The notes under the pieces: generated by a model
Database searches by the model: none
What the model was told of the DNA's origin: nothing
The model's input: only the letters and a program-made list of their open reading frames with translations
Shown here: positions 18,264-27,736 of the stretch, piece by piece
How positions within the stretch are numbered: position 1 is the stretch's first letter
Layout: every line of letters begins with the position of its first letter
Made by a program: the position numbers and the translations under genes
NCBI RefSeq assembly: GCF_002699985.1
Contig: NZ_LKBT01000001.1
Span: 1-64,000, forward strand
From: Pseudomonas sp. ICMP 561
GTDB lineage: Bacteria; Pseudomonadota; Gammaproteobacteria; Pseudomonadales; Pseudomonadaceae
DNA: 64,000 bases
Direction of reading: 5' to 3'

Positions 18264-19376
18264 ATGATTGTGATCAATGCCCGATTTCTTACCCAGGAAA
18301 TGCGTGGGATTCAGCGCTTTGCCGAGCAGATCTGCCTGGCGCTCAAGCAACTGCGCAATGACCTGGTTTTTGTCGCCCCCCATGGCATAAAAATGAGCGA
18401 AAGCGCCAAGGCTCTGGACGTGCAATGCATCGGCCACAACAAAGGCCACGTGTGGGAACAGCTGGATTTACCGCTGTACCTGATGCGTCACGGTCGCCCG
18501 CTACTGGTCTCACTGTCCAGCACCGCGCCCATGTTCTACGCCAATCAGATCGCCACTCACCACGACATCAATTACGTGCGCCACCCACAAAGTTACTCGC
18601 GAATGTTCCGCGCGGTTTACCGCACCGTGACGCCTGTCCTGTTATGGCGACTCAAGTCGTTGCTCACCGTCAGCAACTTTTCACGAAACGAAATTGCCCG
18701 GTTCTACGGCTACCCGGAACAACGTATTTTCGTCGTGCCCAATGCAACCAGCGATGACTTTCGCCCCGGTGTCGCACCTGCCGATAACCAACGCTATCTG
18801 CTGGCCGTTTCCTCACCCAGCGCACACAAGAACTTCAACCGCATGATTCAGGCATTCCTGACCTTGCGCGGTCATGACGACGTGCAATTACACATCGTCG
18901 GTGCCGCCAGTGAAATCTTCGCCGCGCCGGAACTGCAACGTCTGGCCTGTCGTGATCCGCGTATCCGCTTTCTAGGGCGCCTCAGCGATGCCGAACTGAT
19001 CAAGCAGTATCAGGGTGCGACGGCGTTTGTCTTTCCATCGCTGTACGAAGGTTTCGGCATCCCGCCACTGGAGGCCCAGGCCTGCGGTTGCCCGGTACTG
19101 GCCGCCAATGCGGCGTCCATTCCAGAAGTGCTACAAGCCAGCACGCTGTATTTCGACCCGCTGGACGTGTCACATATGGCCTCGGCCATGGAGCGCATTC
19201 TCACAGACGAACCGCTGCGCCAGGCCTTGCGCCGCCGCGGGCTGCACAATGCCGAGCGCTTTTCCTGGGAAGAGTCGGCTCGCCGCGTTTCTCAGCGTAT
19301 CGACGCATTGATTCAAATCGATCCGCTGTCCAGTCCGCTACAGCACACCGCTGAAACCACGTCGGGCAAGTCTTGA
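18264..19376 (+). CDS. glycosyltransferase family 4 (mannosyltransferase-like)
   Basis: A 370-residue GT-B transferase. MIVINARFLTQEMRGIQRFAEQI is the acceptor-side loop found in MtfB/WbaZ-like enzymes. ISSPSAHKNFNRMI-type and FPSLYEGFGIPPLEAQACG segments mark the donor domain and the EX7E motif. Mannose or rhamnose transfer is typical of this subgroup, but specificity is inferred only. It is separated from the hydrolase gene by the palindromic repeat and followed one base later by the acyltransferase. Confidence 0.88.
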   Translation: MIVINARFLTQEMRGIQRFAEQICLALKQLRNDLVFVAPHGIKMSESAKALDVQCIGHNKGHVWEQLDLPLYLMRHGRPLLVSLSSTAPMFYANQIATHHDINYVRHPQSYSRMFRAVYRTVTPVLLWRLKSLLTVSNFSRNEIARFYGYPEQRIFVVPNATSDDFRPGVAPADNQRYLLAVSSPSAHKNFNRMIQAFLTLRGHDDVQLHIVGAASEIFAAPELQRLACRDPRIRFLGRLSDAELIKQYQGATAFVFPSLYEGFGIPPLEAQACGCPVLAANAASIPEVLQASTLYFDPLDVSHMASAMERILTDEPLRQALRRRGLHNAERFSWEESARRVSQRIDALIQIDPLSSPLQHTAETTSGKS

Positions 19377-19377
19377 C

Positions 19378-20415
19378 ATGAAACGCCTGGCTTATCTGGA
19401 TGCATTGCGCGGCATCGCAGCATTGCTGGTGGTGTTCACTCACCTCTATGCCCCGCTGCTGGGTGATTTCTGGCTATTTCACGAACTGGATATCGGCAAA
19501 TTCGGCGTGCTGTGGTTCTTCATGATCAGCGGTGTGGTCATTCCGTTCAGCCTGCGTCCCGGCCCTGAAGGTGCGCGACGTTTTGTGATTTCGCGGTTCA
19601 TGCGTCTGTACCCGGCTTACTGGCTGTCGCTGCTGGTGTATCTGGTCCTGCTGCAACTGTCCGGCGGACTGTTCCCCTCCTGGCCGCAAATCGTTGCCAA
19701 CATAAGCATGGTCCAGACGCTGATGGGTTTCGATGACGTAATCGGACTGTACTGGACGCTGTTCATCGAACTGGTGTTCTACGGCTTGTGTCTGCTGCTG
19801 TTTCTCAGCGGCAAGCTCTATGACCTCGGCGTGCGAACCCGCTGTGCACTGGGCATGCTCGTGCTGGGCCTGCTACTGGCCGTTGTCCGCGAACTCACCG
19901 AGCGCAAAGTCCCTGTGGCCCTGCCGCTGGCTTTGTCGTTGATGTTCTTTGGCTCGATCTGGCGTCAATGGTTACTCGCCGAGCACAGCCGCCAACTGAC
20001 CCGCTGTCTTGTGCTGATGCTGGGGGCTTACCTGCTGCTGTTACCGCCCACGTTGCTGTTGGCCTACGGCGAAAACCTTATCGAAGGAGAAGCCGGCGGA
20101 CGTTACTTGCTCACTTACGCGCTGGCGATCGCCAGCTTTCTGTTGCTGACCCGTCGTGCCCGCCTTGATCACCCGCTGTTGGTCTGGCTCGGCAGCGTCA
20201 GTTACTCGTTGTACCTGCTGCATCCGTCAATGCTGATGCTGGCCGAATACATGCTGCGCGGCCTGCAACTACCACCGCTATACGACGCCTTGCTGGCAAC
20301 CGTACTGACCCTGGGCATCGCCCATTTGTCCTTTCGCTGCATCGAAACGCCATTTATCCAGTGGGGCAAACGCCTCAACAATCGCCACGCCAAGACGCAG
20401 ACAGCCCGCGCCTGA
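19378..20415 (+). CDS. acyltransferase 3 family membrane protein (OafA/PslL-like)
   Basis: A 345-residue integral membrane protein with about ten helices. It opens with LDALRGIAALLVVFTHLYAP, the conserved motif of acyltransferase 3 with the catalytic His, followed by RFMRLYPAYWLSL. Such proteins O-acetylate or succinylate sugars from the cytosolic acyl-CoA pool, and Psl clusters carry one as PslL. It is packed against the preceding glycosyltransferase gene (one-base gap). Confidence 0.9.
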   Translation: MKRLAYLDALRGIAALLVVFTHLYAPLLGDFWLFHELDIGKFGVLWFFMISGVVIPFSLRPGPEGARRFVISRFMRLYPAYWLSLLVYLVLLQLSGGLFPSWPQIVANISMVQTLMGFDDVIGLYWTLFIELVFYGLCLLLFLSGKLYDLGVRTRCALGMLVLGLLLAVVRELTERKVPVALPLALSLMFFGSIWRQWLLAEHSRQLTRCLVLMLGAYLLLLPPTLLLAYGENLIEGEAGGRYLLTYALAIASFLLLTRRARLDHPLLVWLGSVSYSLYLLHPSMLMLAEYMLRGLQLPPLYDALLATVLTLGIAHLSFRCIETPFIQWGKRLNNRHAKTQTARA

Positions 20416-20447
20416 TGTAGAGCCTGTGCATACAGAAGGGAACCTCA

Positions 20448-21666
20448 ATGAGAATCGCAATAGTCCACGACTGGCTGGTGACGTATGCCGGTGCCGAGCG
20501 CGTATTGGCATCGCTGATCAATATCTGGCCCCAGGCCGATCTGTTTTCAGTAATCGACTTTCTCAGTGACCAGGACCGCGCCCACTTGCAAGGCAAAGTG
20601 GCCAAGACCACTTTTATCCAGCGTTTGCCCAAGGCTAAAACCCACTACCAGCGTTACCTGCCTCTGATGCCGCTGGCCATCGAACAACTGGACCTCTCGG
20701 GTTACGACCTGATCATCAGCAGCAGCCACGCCGTGGCCAAAGGTGTGCTTAGCGGCCCGGATCAATTGCATGTCAGCTACGTGCACTCGCCGATCCGCTA
20801 CGCCTGGGACCTGCAACACCAGTACTTGCTGGAGTCGGGCATGAGCAGCGGCTTCAAGAGCAAAGTGGCGCGGATGATCCTGCATTACATCCGCATGTGG
20901 GATCAGCGCACCTCGTCCGGTGTTGACGATTTCATTGCCAATTCGCACTTCATCGGCGGGGGGGGTTTCAAAAAGCCATCGCCGGGACTCCACGGTCATT
21001 TCCCCGCCAGTGGATACCGTCAACTTCACCCCGCAAGACACCAAACAGGACTACTACTTCACTGCATCGCGCATGGTGCCTTACAAACGCATGCCGATGA
21101 TTATCGAAGCGTTTGCGGCGATGCCGGACAAGCGCCTGATCGTGATCGGTGACGGTCCGGAAATGGCCAAGGCAAAGCTGATTCATGCACCCAACGTCAC
21201 GCTGCTGGGCTTTCAGCCGTTTGCGGTGCTGCTGGAACACATGCGCAACGCCAAAGCCTTTGTTTTTGCCGCCGAAGAAGACTTCGGCATCAGCCCGGTA
21301 GAAGCTCAGGCCTGTGGCACGCCGGTGATCGCCTTTGGCAAGGGTGGCGTGCTGGAAACCGTCTGCGGTCTGGACCATCCACAACCGACCGGCGTGTTCT
21401 ACGACCAGCAGACCGTGTCATCGCTGGTCGCCGCGGTGGGAGAGTTCGAAGCTGCTCATGCCCGTATCAGTGTCCAGGCCTGTCGCGCCAACGCAGAACG
21501 GTTTGGGGCGCAACGCTTCGAAGATGAAATGAGGAGCTTCGTCGAAAGTCGCCTCGCCGCTGCACGTCTGGCACGTCAGCCCGCCCGGCACAGAACGCTT
21601 CTGGTATCCCCGATTCTGGTCAGCAACGAACAGACCGCCCGGGTCATTCCGATCAAATCCGTCTGA
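20448..21666 (+). pseudogene. glycosyltransferase family 4, frameshifted
   Basis: Two overlapping frames together make one ordinary ~405-residue GT4. Frame 1 runs from MRIAIVHDWLVTYAGAERVL to IANSHFI. Frame 2 resumes with HRRDSTVISPPVDTVNF and carries the donor domain (ASRMVPYKRM, VIGDGPEM, EEDFGISPVEAQACG) to the stop at 21666. The break lies between 20953 and 20980, which includes a run of eight G at 20958-20965; one extra base there explains it. Frame 1 alone would end at 21152 as a chain without the donor domain. It could be a real null mutation, a phase-variable tract or a sequencing error. Confidence 0.85.
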
Positions 21667-21678
21667 GCGAGCACTGCC

Positions 21679-23103
21679 ATGCGTAATCCCGTTCGCGGCA
21701 TTCTTCACGCGCATCAATCCTTGTTATCGGTTGCCCACCGCCTGCTCGACCTGACGGTCATTGTGCTGGGCGGCTACTGGCAGAGTCAGTTGAATCCAGA
21801 AACATCCAGCGCCGAAGCCTGGATCCAGATCCTGCTGGCAGTGCTGGTCTTCCACTGGCTCGGTGAGTATCACCAGATGTACGGCTCGTGGCGTGGTGAG
21901 CGAATCCTGCGCGAGCTGATCAAGGTGTTCAATTACTGGGCGCTGACCTTCGTGGCTCTGCTGTCCATGGATTACCTGCTGCTCAACCATGCCGACATGC
22001 CGAACAACGCCCAGATGGCCTGGTTCGCCTCGGTGCTGGCCGTACTCTGCGGCTATCGCTTGCTGATTCGCAGCGTCCTGCATGGCTTGCGGCGACGCGG
22101 CTTCAATACCCGGAGAGTGGCGATTGTCGGGACCGGTCAGGTCGGCGTGCGGCTTGCCAAATCGATCTCCAGCGCACCGTGGATGGGGCTGCGAGTGTTG
22201 GGCTTCTATGATCTGGCAACCCCCTTGAATAAAAACCCCGAAACCGGTGCCGAGATCGCAGCGGACATCAGAATACTGGGTGATCTGGAACAATTGATCG
22301 ATGACGCTCGCGAAGGCCGCATCGACAAGGTTTACATCACCTTGGCACTCACCGCCCAACCCCACGTCCAGGAGCTGGTCAAGGGGCTCAGTGACACCAC
22401 CGCTTCGGTGTACCTGATACCGGATGTGTTCATGTTCGAACTGCTGCATGCCCGCAGCGAAAGCATCAACGGCCTGGCAAGTATCAGTATTTTCGACTCG
22501 CCCATGGACGGTGCCTGGAGTCTGGTGAAGCGCGTCGAGGACATTGCGTTGTCCAGCGTGATCCTGAGCATGATCGCCCTGCCCCTGCTATTGATTGCCG
22601 TCGCGATCAAACTGACTTCCCCCGGGCCAGTGCTGTTTCGCCAGCGCCGTTACGGGCTGGACGGGCGACCGATCATGGTCTGGAAATTCCGCAGCATGAG
22701 CGTTCAGGAAAACGGCGAGGTAGTGAGTCAGGCGACCCGCAACGATGCACGCGTCACGCCGCTGGGCGGGTTCCTGCGACGAACCTCGCTGGACGAACTG
22801 CCGCAGTTCTTCAATGTATTACGTGGCGATATGTCCATCGTCGGCCCGCGTCCTCACGCGGTCGCGCACAACGAGCAATACCGTAAACAGGTGAGCGGCT
22901 ACATGTTGCGGCACAAGGTCAAACCGGGCATCACCGGCTGGGCTCAGATCAACGGCTGGCGGGGCGAAACCGACACCCTGGACAAGATGCAGAAGCGCGT
23001 CGAGTACGACCTGGAATACATCGAACACTGGTCCCTGTGGCTGGACCTGAAAATCATTCTGCTGACGCTGTTCAAAGGCTTTCTGCACAAGAACGCCTTT
23101 TAG
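21679..23103 (+). CDS. undecaprenyl-phosphate sugar phosphotransferase (WcaJ-like, initiating enzyme)
   Basis: A 474-residue polyisoprenyl-phosphate hexose-1-phosphate transferase that would start repeat-unit synthesis by loading the first sugar phosphate on undecaprenyl phosphate. There are four N-terminal membrane helices, a Rossmann-like CoA-binding-3 domain (VAIVGTGQVGVRLAK) and a C-terminal bacterial sugar transferase domain with a re-entrant helix, KFRSM, TSLDELPQF and VGPRPHA, ending in KNAF. This is the long WcaJ/PssY architecture, usually specific for UDP-glucose. It is the next-to-last gene of the operon. Confidence 0.93.
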   Translation: MRNPVRGILHAHQSLLSVAHRLLDLTVIVLGGYWQSQLNPETSSAEAWIQILLAVLVFHWLGEYHQMYGSWRGERILRELIKVFNYWALTFVALLSMDYLLLNHADMPNNAQMAWFASVLAVLCGYRLLIRSVLHGLRRRGFNTRRVAIVGTGQVGVRLAKSISSAPWMGLRVLGFYDLATPLNKNPETGAEIAADIRILGDLEQLIDDAREGRIDKVYITLALTAQPHVQELVKGLSDTTASVYLIPDVFMFELLHARSESINGLASISIFDSPMDGAWSLVKRVEDIALSSVILSMIALPLLLIAVAIKLTSPGPVLFRQRRYGLDGRPIMVWKFRSMSVQENGEVVSQATRNDARVTPLGGFLRRTSLDELPQFFNVLRGDMSIVGPRPHAVAHNEQYRKQVSGYMLRHKVKPGITGWAQINGWRGETDTLDKMQKRVEYDLEYIEHWSLWLDLKIILLTLFKGFLHKNAF

Positions 23104-23263
23104 TTAGCCCCTTTCAAAAAACCTTTCAAGACATCAACAACCGGCCCGAGAGGCGCTGGAGGAGGTGCGTGCATCCATCAAAAAAGACCCGTAACACTCG
23201 GTGTTGGTAAGGGAAGCAATGAAATCACTGTGGTGCCAACGCACCTTTAGGAAGGAACACTAT

Positions 23264-24352
23264 ATGAAGCTAACCCTAGCTGTTGTGCTGCTCTCCAGTC
23301 TGATTTTGCAAGGCTGTGCTTTTGCACCCGGGCAGCACATGACCCCAGGAGATGTTGAAGCAAAAGATCCGGACGGTCCGGATGTTCAGTTGGTACAGAT
23401 CACCCCGCAAACCCTCAAGCAGCAGAAGCAACAAGCCGCGGCCAGCTCCAGGCCGTTGCCCGCCGAACTGCTCAATTACAAAACGCCTGAATACATCGTC
23501 GGCCCCGGCGACACCTTGCTGGTCATCGTGTTTGAACACCCTGAGCTGACCGCACCTGGCTCGCAGGACCAACTCGACGCCAACAGCCGGGAAGTATTGA
23601 GCGACGGCACGCTCTATTTCCCTTACGTGGGCAGAATCCAGGCGGGAGGCAAAACCGTCGGGCAGATCCGCGAACAACTGCGCATGGGGTTGTCGCCGCA
23701 GTACACCGAGGTAAAAGTCGACGTCAAAGTGCTGCGTTACAACAGCCAGCGCATCCTGCTCTCGGGTTCATTCAAAAGCCCCGGCCCGCAACCCATTACC
23801 AACATCCCGTTGAGTCTGGTCCAGGCCATCAGCACCGCTGGCCTGGACCTGGCCGACGCCAACCTTGCGGGGCTGACCTTGCGCCGCGACGGCAAGGACT
23901 ATGTGATTGACGTCGACGCGTTGAACCGCAAAGACTCGCAATTGAGCAAAATCTTCCTCAAAAATGGCGACTATCTGCACTTGAACAGCAACTCCAAGAA
24001 CAAGATCTACGTGCTGGGCGAAGTCCAGCGTCCGCAGGTCATTTCCTTTGGCACCACCAGCGTGACATTGCTCGAAGCTCTGGGTAATTCCGGCGGCCTG
24101 AATCCGGAAAGCGCCGACGGTGATGCGGTGTACGTGATCCGCGGTGCGGAAAATCAGGCCAACGCACGCTCAACGGTTTATCACCTGCTGGCGAAAAAAC
24201 CGACGGCTTACCTGCTGGCCAAAGAGTTTGAGCTCCAGGCCCAGGACGTCATATTCGTCGGCCCGGCGGACATCACTCGCTGGAGCCGTTTCGTCAGCCA
24301 GTTGCTAGGCTCGGCCAACGTCATTCAGACAGGCGCCGCTTTCAGAAACTGA
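23264..24352 (+). CDS. wza: outer-membrane polysaccharide export lipoprotein (Wza-like)
   Basis: A 362-residue lipoprotein with the signal peptide MKLTLAVVLLSSLILQGC (lipobox LQGC, lipidated Cys18). The poly_export domain starts at YKTPEYIVGPGDTLLVIV, followed by two SLBB repeats. Wza-type octamers form the outer-membrane exit channel and dock on Wzc, which is encoded in the same operon. The ATG at 23264 follows AGGAAGGA; an in-frame TTG 63 bases upstream would bury the signal peptide. The gene ends 17 bases before the operon terminator. Confidence 0.94.
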   Translation: MKLTLAVVLLSSLILQGCAFAPGQHMTPGDVEAKDPDGPDVQLVQITPQTLKQQKQQAAASSRPLPAELLNYKTPEYIVGPGDTLLVIVFEHPELTAPGSQDQLDANSREVLSDGTLYFPYVGRIQAGGKTVGQIREQLRMGLSPQYTEVKVDVKVLRYNSQRILLSGSFKSPGPQPITNIPLSLVQAISTAGLDLADANLAGLTLRRDGKDYVIDVDALNRKDSQLSKIFLKNGDYLHLNSNSKNKIYVLGEVQRPQVISFGTTSVTLLEALGNSGGLNPESADGDAVYVIRGAENQANARSTVYHLLAKKPTAYLLAKEFELQAQDVIFVGPADITRWSRFVSQLLGSANVIQTGAAFRN

Positions 24353-24368
24353 CACGCAGAACAAACGT

Positions 24369-24399
24369 CCCCGCATCTGCCGATTGCGGGGATTTTTTT
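24369..24399 (+). terminator. intrinsic terminator of the exopolysaccharide operon
   Basis: Stem CCCCGCA / TGCGGGG with a nine-base loop, followed by A and seven T. This is a canonical rho-independent terminator directly after the Wza gene and marks the operon end. Confidence 0.9.
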
Positions 24400-24591
24400 G
24401 CCTGAAATTTGTCTGCAAATGTTGGTGCAGCAACAGTGGATCAACAGTTGGGGCCGGTATTGAGCACCTACGTCGTTGAGCCGCTCACTTGCGACCTGAA
24501 TATTTACCTTTAATTTCAGCACCTTAAGTCATTAAACGGCGCTGGCATGCATGCTGCTTTGAAGTCCTTACGCTTTTAAAAGGAATTCAGC

Positions 24592-25173
24592 ATGTTGGTA
24601 GTTTCACTGTCAGGCAGCCCCGCTCTCAAATCCCGTTCAGGCGTAGTCCTGGAACACGCCGGTCGCTGGCTTCGCGCCAAGGGCGTTGATGTGACGACCC
24701 TGCGTATTCGCGATTTCAACGCTGAAGATCTGATCTTCGCCCACTTCGACAGCCCGCAAGTGCTGGACTTCATCGAAGCCGTCAAACAGGCCGACGGCTT
24801 GCTGATTGGCACACCGGTTTATAAAGCATCGTTTTCCGGGGCGCTGAAAACCCTGCTGGACTTGCTGCCTGAGCGCTCGCTGCACGGCAAGGTGGTTTTA
24901 CCGCTGGCAACCGGTGGCAGCATCGCTCACATGCTGGCCGTGGATTACGCGCTGAAGCCAGTGCTATCGGCGCTCAAATGTCAGGAAGTCCTGCACGGCA
25001 TTTTCGCCATCGATAGCCAGATCAGCTATGCGGATAACGAACAAGGCGGCGAACTGGACGAGATTCTTCAGGAGCGTTTGCAGGAAGGGCTGGAGCATTT
25101 TTACCTGGGCCTGCAGCATCGCGTACACGCACGGCAGAAACAGGCTGGGGGGCATTTGCGGTTGGCGTTGTGA
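24592..25173 (+). CDS. ssuE: NADPH-dependent FMN reductase, SsuE/MsuE family
   Basis: A 193-residue flavodoxin-like reductase. The phosphate-binding loop is [12 protein letters not shown] and the flavin-contact segment is [21 protein letters not shown], both typical of SsuE. It would supply reduced FMN to a two-component monooxygenase for sulfonate desulfonation. No ssuD, msuD or transporter gene is adjacent, so here it is isolated. An AAAAGGAA Shine-Dalgarno precedes the ATG. Confidence 0.85.
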   Translation: MLVVSLSGSPALKSRSGVVLEHAGRWLRAKGVDVTTLRIRDFNAEDLIFAHFDSPQVLDFIEAVKQADGLLIGTPVYKASFSGALKTLLDLLPERSLHGKVVLPLATGGSIAHMLAVDYALKPVLSALKCQEVLHGIFAIDSQISYADNEQGGELDEILQERLQEGLEHFYLGLQHRVHARQKQAGGHLRLAL

Positions 25174-25212
25174 AGTGACCTACGAAGGCAAGCCTCGCTT
25201 CAACTGGTTCGA

Positions 25213-25310
25213 TGACTGTTGGAGCGAGGCTTGCCCGCGAAAAACGATGATGCGGTCTGCCTGACTCACCGAGTCGACTGGTTCGCGGGCAAGCCTCGCT
25301 CCAACAGTCA
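25213..25310. repeat. intergenic palindrome (GCGGGCAAGCCTCGCTCC family)
   Basis: TGACTGTTGGAGCGAGGCTT plus GCCCGCGAA is mirrored at 25282-25310, a 29-base inverted repeat around ~40 bases. A further partial arm (GGCAAGCCTCGCTTCAACTG) lies at about 25190-25207. The right arm overlaps the stop codon of the convergent LysE gene. Confidence 0.88.
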
Positions 25311-25913
25311 CCCCTTTAACATCGGATACAGCGAAACCACCAACAGCACCGCCATCCCTACGTTAAACACCCGCAACCAGAAGGGATCGCGCAACGCGTT
25401 GCGCAGCAGGCTGCCGAACCCTGCCCAGATACTGACAGTGGGCAGGTTGATCAGCGCAAACACCGCCGAGATGATCATTACATTGGTGAAGTAACCCTGC
25501 AGTGGTGTGTAGGTGCTGATCGCACCCACGGCCATCACCCAGGCTTTGGGGTTGACCCACTGAAACAGCGCGGCTTGCATCAATGTCTGTGGCTTGCCCT
25601 CTTCACCCACTGCGTCCGACGCCGGGCCTGATGTGGCAATCTTCCACGCCAGATACAACAAATAGGCAGCGCCGACATAGCGCAGGATGGTGTAAAGCAG
25701 CGGGTACGCCTGGAAGGCGGCCCCTAACCCCAGCCCGACTGCCAGCACCAGGCTGAAAAAACCGCAGCAGATGCCCAACATGTGCGGCACCGTCCGGTTG
25801 AACCCGAAGTTCACCCCAGAGGCCAGTAGCATCATATTATTCGGGCCCGGTGTCACTGACGTGACGAACGCAAACAGGGCAAAGGCAAGTAGCAGATCGA
25901 GAGAGAGCGACAT
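25308..25913 (-). CDS. LysE/RhtB-family amino-acid exporter
   Basis: A 201-residue inner-membrane exporter with six hydrophobic segments. The N-terminus has the conserved TPGPNNMMLLASGVNFG motif of LysE-type translocators, and QWVNPKAWVMAVGAI follows mid-protein. Probably exports an amino acid or a derivative; the substrate is not deducible. It converges with the flavin reductase gene across the palindromic repeat. Confidence 0.92.
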   Translation of the reverse strand: MSLSLDLLLAFALFAFVTSVTPGPNNMMLLASGVNFGFNRTVPHMLGICCGFFSLVLAVGLGLGAAFQAYPLLYTILRYVGAAYLLYLAWKIATSGPASDAVGEEGKPQTLMQAALFQWVNPKAWVMAVGAISTYTPLQGYFTNVMIISAVFALINLPTVSIWAGFGSLLRNALRDPFWLRVFNVGMAVLLVVSLYPMLKG

Positions 25914-26048
25914 GGTGCGATCCAGACATCTAAAGGGCAGGCCTTCACCCTATCGAATCGGCAACCAGAAACACACGAACAGTCAGGAGAAAATACAACC
26001 GGTACAGTTCTAATCGACTACGAATTTTACGAGACTGTACTTAAGCAC

Positions 26049-26324
26049 TTAACCTTGACGATCTTTGCTGACTTCAGCGTTATCAGCACTGATCTCACCG
26101 CGATTATCAAATGCTCGAACAGCCTGCATCTGTGGCTCAGCCAGCAGTTTGGCCTTGGCGATCTGATACTCATCGAAGGGCAAACCGCGACGATTCAGAT
26201 CTTCCAGCGCTAGCTGATGAGTTTCCTGAGCGGTGTAGGGACGCAATTCAACGGCATGGTGGGTCGAGCAGCCGGAGACAACAGCAACGGTCAATAACAG
26301 GGCAAATGCGTAAATGCGGTTCAT
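26049..26324 (-). CDS. small predicted lipoprotein
   Basis: A 91-residue protein with the lipoprotein signal peptide MNRIYAFALLLTVAVVSGC (lipobox VSGC, Cys19). The mature part is short, charged and without a domain that I recognise (LRPYTAQETHQLALEDLNRRG). It stands alone, transcribed leftward. A conserved small envelope protein is likely, function unknown. Confidence 0.75.
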   Translation of the reverse strand: MNRIYAFALLLTVAVVSGCSTHHAVELRPYTAQETHQLALEDLNRRGLPFDEYQIAKAKLLAEPQMQAVRAFDNRGEISADNAEVSKDRQG

Positions 26325-26536
26325 GAGAGCCTCCGGATCGGGTTCATTTCGGGAATGAACAAAGGTTACGCCCGGAGCCGTTTACGCAAAAATCACTGCT
26401 CTTGATAGTCAGTATTGGTTGAGGTGGCCATTTCGCGATATGAACCCCGAACCTGGCAGACAGTCTTCGCGGACAACTTTAAAAGTCGATCGCGAAGCTG
26501 CCTGTTGTAACCAGTGATACTTGAAACCGATCATCC

Positions 26537-27736
26537 TTAACTACCCATATAGCGTGCAACGCCGACCCCGTTCCCCTTATCAAAATCAATGACTCGGCCG
26601 CCAAGTAGAATTTGACCGTTTGGCTGGACGAATACGTTGGAAACCGAGTCGAAGCCGCCCAGATCAGTCATCACCCTCGCATCGCTACCAAACTCCATAT
26701 CCAGACGGCCAGAAGGAAGAATACGCATCAACGTGAAGTTCGAAGTGTCAGGAGTGCCAGTTGAACCACCCGCCGCGAGAATTTTCCCGTCAGGCTGCAC
26801 GGCAACGGCGAAGTTCTGCACCTCATAACCGTCAAAGCTATCAAGAACTGGCAGGCCATGGTTGAACGAATTATCGACCTGCCCCGTTGAGAGGATGCGG
26901 ATCACCAGCGGAAACAACTGGGAATCGATGCCCGCAGATCCTGCTGCCACGATCGACCCGTCATCCTGGAGCGTCAACCCCGCCACTTCTGAATATGAGG
27001 CTGACTCAACTTCGACAACCAGTGCGCCCGCGTTACCGAACTGTTTGTCTAACTGACCGTCAGGGAGATAGCATTCGAACAGCAGAGCGTTTTTTGCACG
27101 ACCTCCTACCAACAGTCGACCATCCGGCAGGTTCAACAGCGGACCATACCCCATTCTGAAAGTCCTGATGATCCCTGTTCCACCAAATCCAGGATCAAGC
27201 TGGCCCGACGCCGTGAGACGTATAAGTATCGCGTCATAATCATCATATGCACGCCAACTCTCGCCGGACAGCACAATCTTCCCGTCAGACTGTACGACCA
27301 GAGCTCTGAACCGTTCGGCGCTTTGAAACAGATCAATCAACACCACACCGTTATTACCAAATCTCGTATCTACCGTTCCGTCCGCAGCACAGCGAACAAC
27401 GAAGATCATTTCCCCTTCAAGGTCACCATGAACCAGGATCTTGCCATCAGGCTGAATTGCAGGCCTGGCAGTTGTGGCCGAGATTCCTGTGCCCAGCGAG
27501 ATATTGACCTGACCTTCATCACCAAACTCAGGATCAAGTTGGCCATTCGGAAGACACCTGAGTATGACGACCTCACCACCTGCCTCTGCTCCAGCAATAA
27601 GAATACGGGCGTCGTCCTGAAGAAGAGCTGCGCCAGAGAAGTGTGTAGCCCCGGTGACCCTGTAAACCAGCTTGCCGGCATCACCAAACCCTGGATCCAG
27701 TTCACCTGCCGCCTTGCCTGTTCTTATCCTGTCCAT
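26537..27736 (-). CDS. delta-60 repeat protein (predicted seven-bladed beta-propeller)
   Basis: A 399-residue protein made almost entirely of seven ~55-residue repeats, each opening with (L/V)D-x-x-FG as in LDPGFGDAG. They begin near residues 13, 67, 122, 180, 229, 287 and 345, and each contains a QPDGKILxxG-type turn. This is the delta-60 repeat, usually linked to beta-propellers of extracellular or structural proteins. There is no signal peptide and no membrane segment. The ATG at 27736 has an AAGGGA Shine-Dalgarno; the open frame to 27922 upstream is poor in codon use and lacks the repeat. Function unknown. Confidence 0.85.
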   Translation of the reverse strand: MDRIRTGKAAGELDPGFGDAGKLVYRVTGATHFSGAALLQDDARILIAGAEAGGEVVILRCLPNGQLDPEFGDEGQVNISLGTGISATTARPAIQPDGKILVHGDLEGEMIFVVRCAADGTVDTRFGNNGVVLIDLFQSAERFRALVVQSDGKIVLSGESWRAYDDYDAILIRLTASGQLDPGFGGTGIIRTFRMGYGPLLNLPDGRLLVGGRAKNALLFECYLPDGQLDKQFGNAGALVVEVESASYSEVAGLTLQDDGSIVAAGSAGIDSQLFPLVIRILSTGQVDNSFNHGLPVLDSFDGYEVQNFAVAVQPDGKILAAGGSTGTPDTSNFTLMRILPSGRLDMEFGSDARVMTDLGGFDSVSNVFVQPNGQILLGGRVIDFDKGNGVGVARYMGS

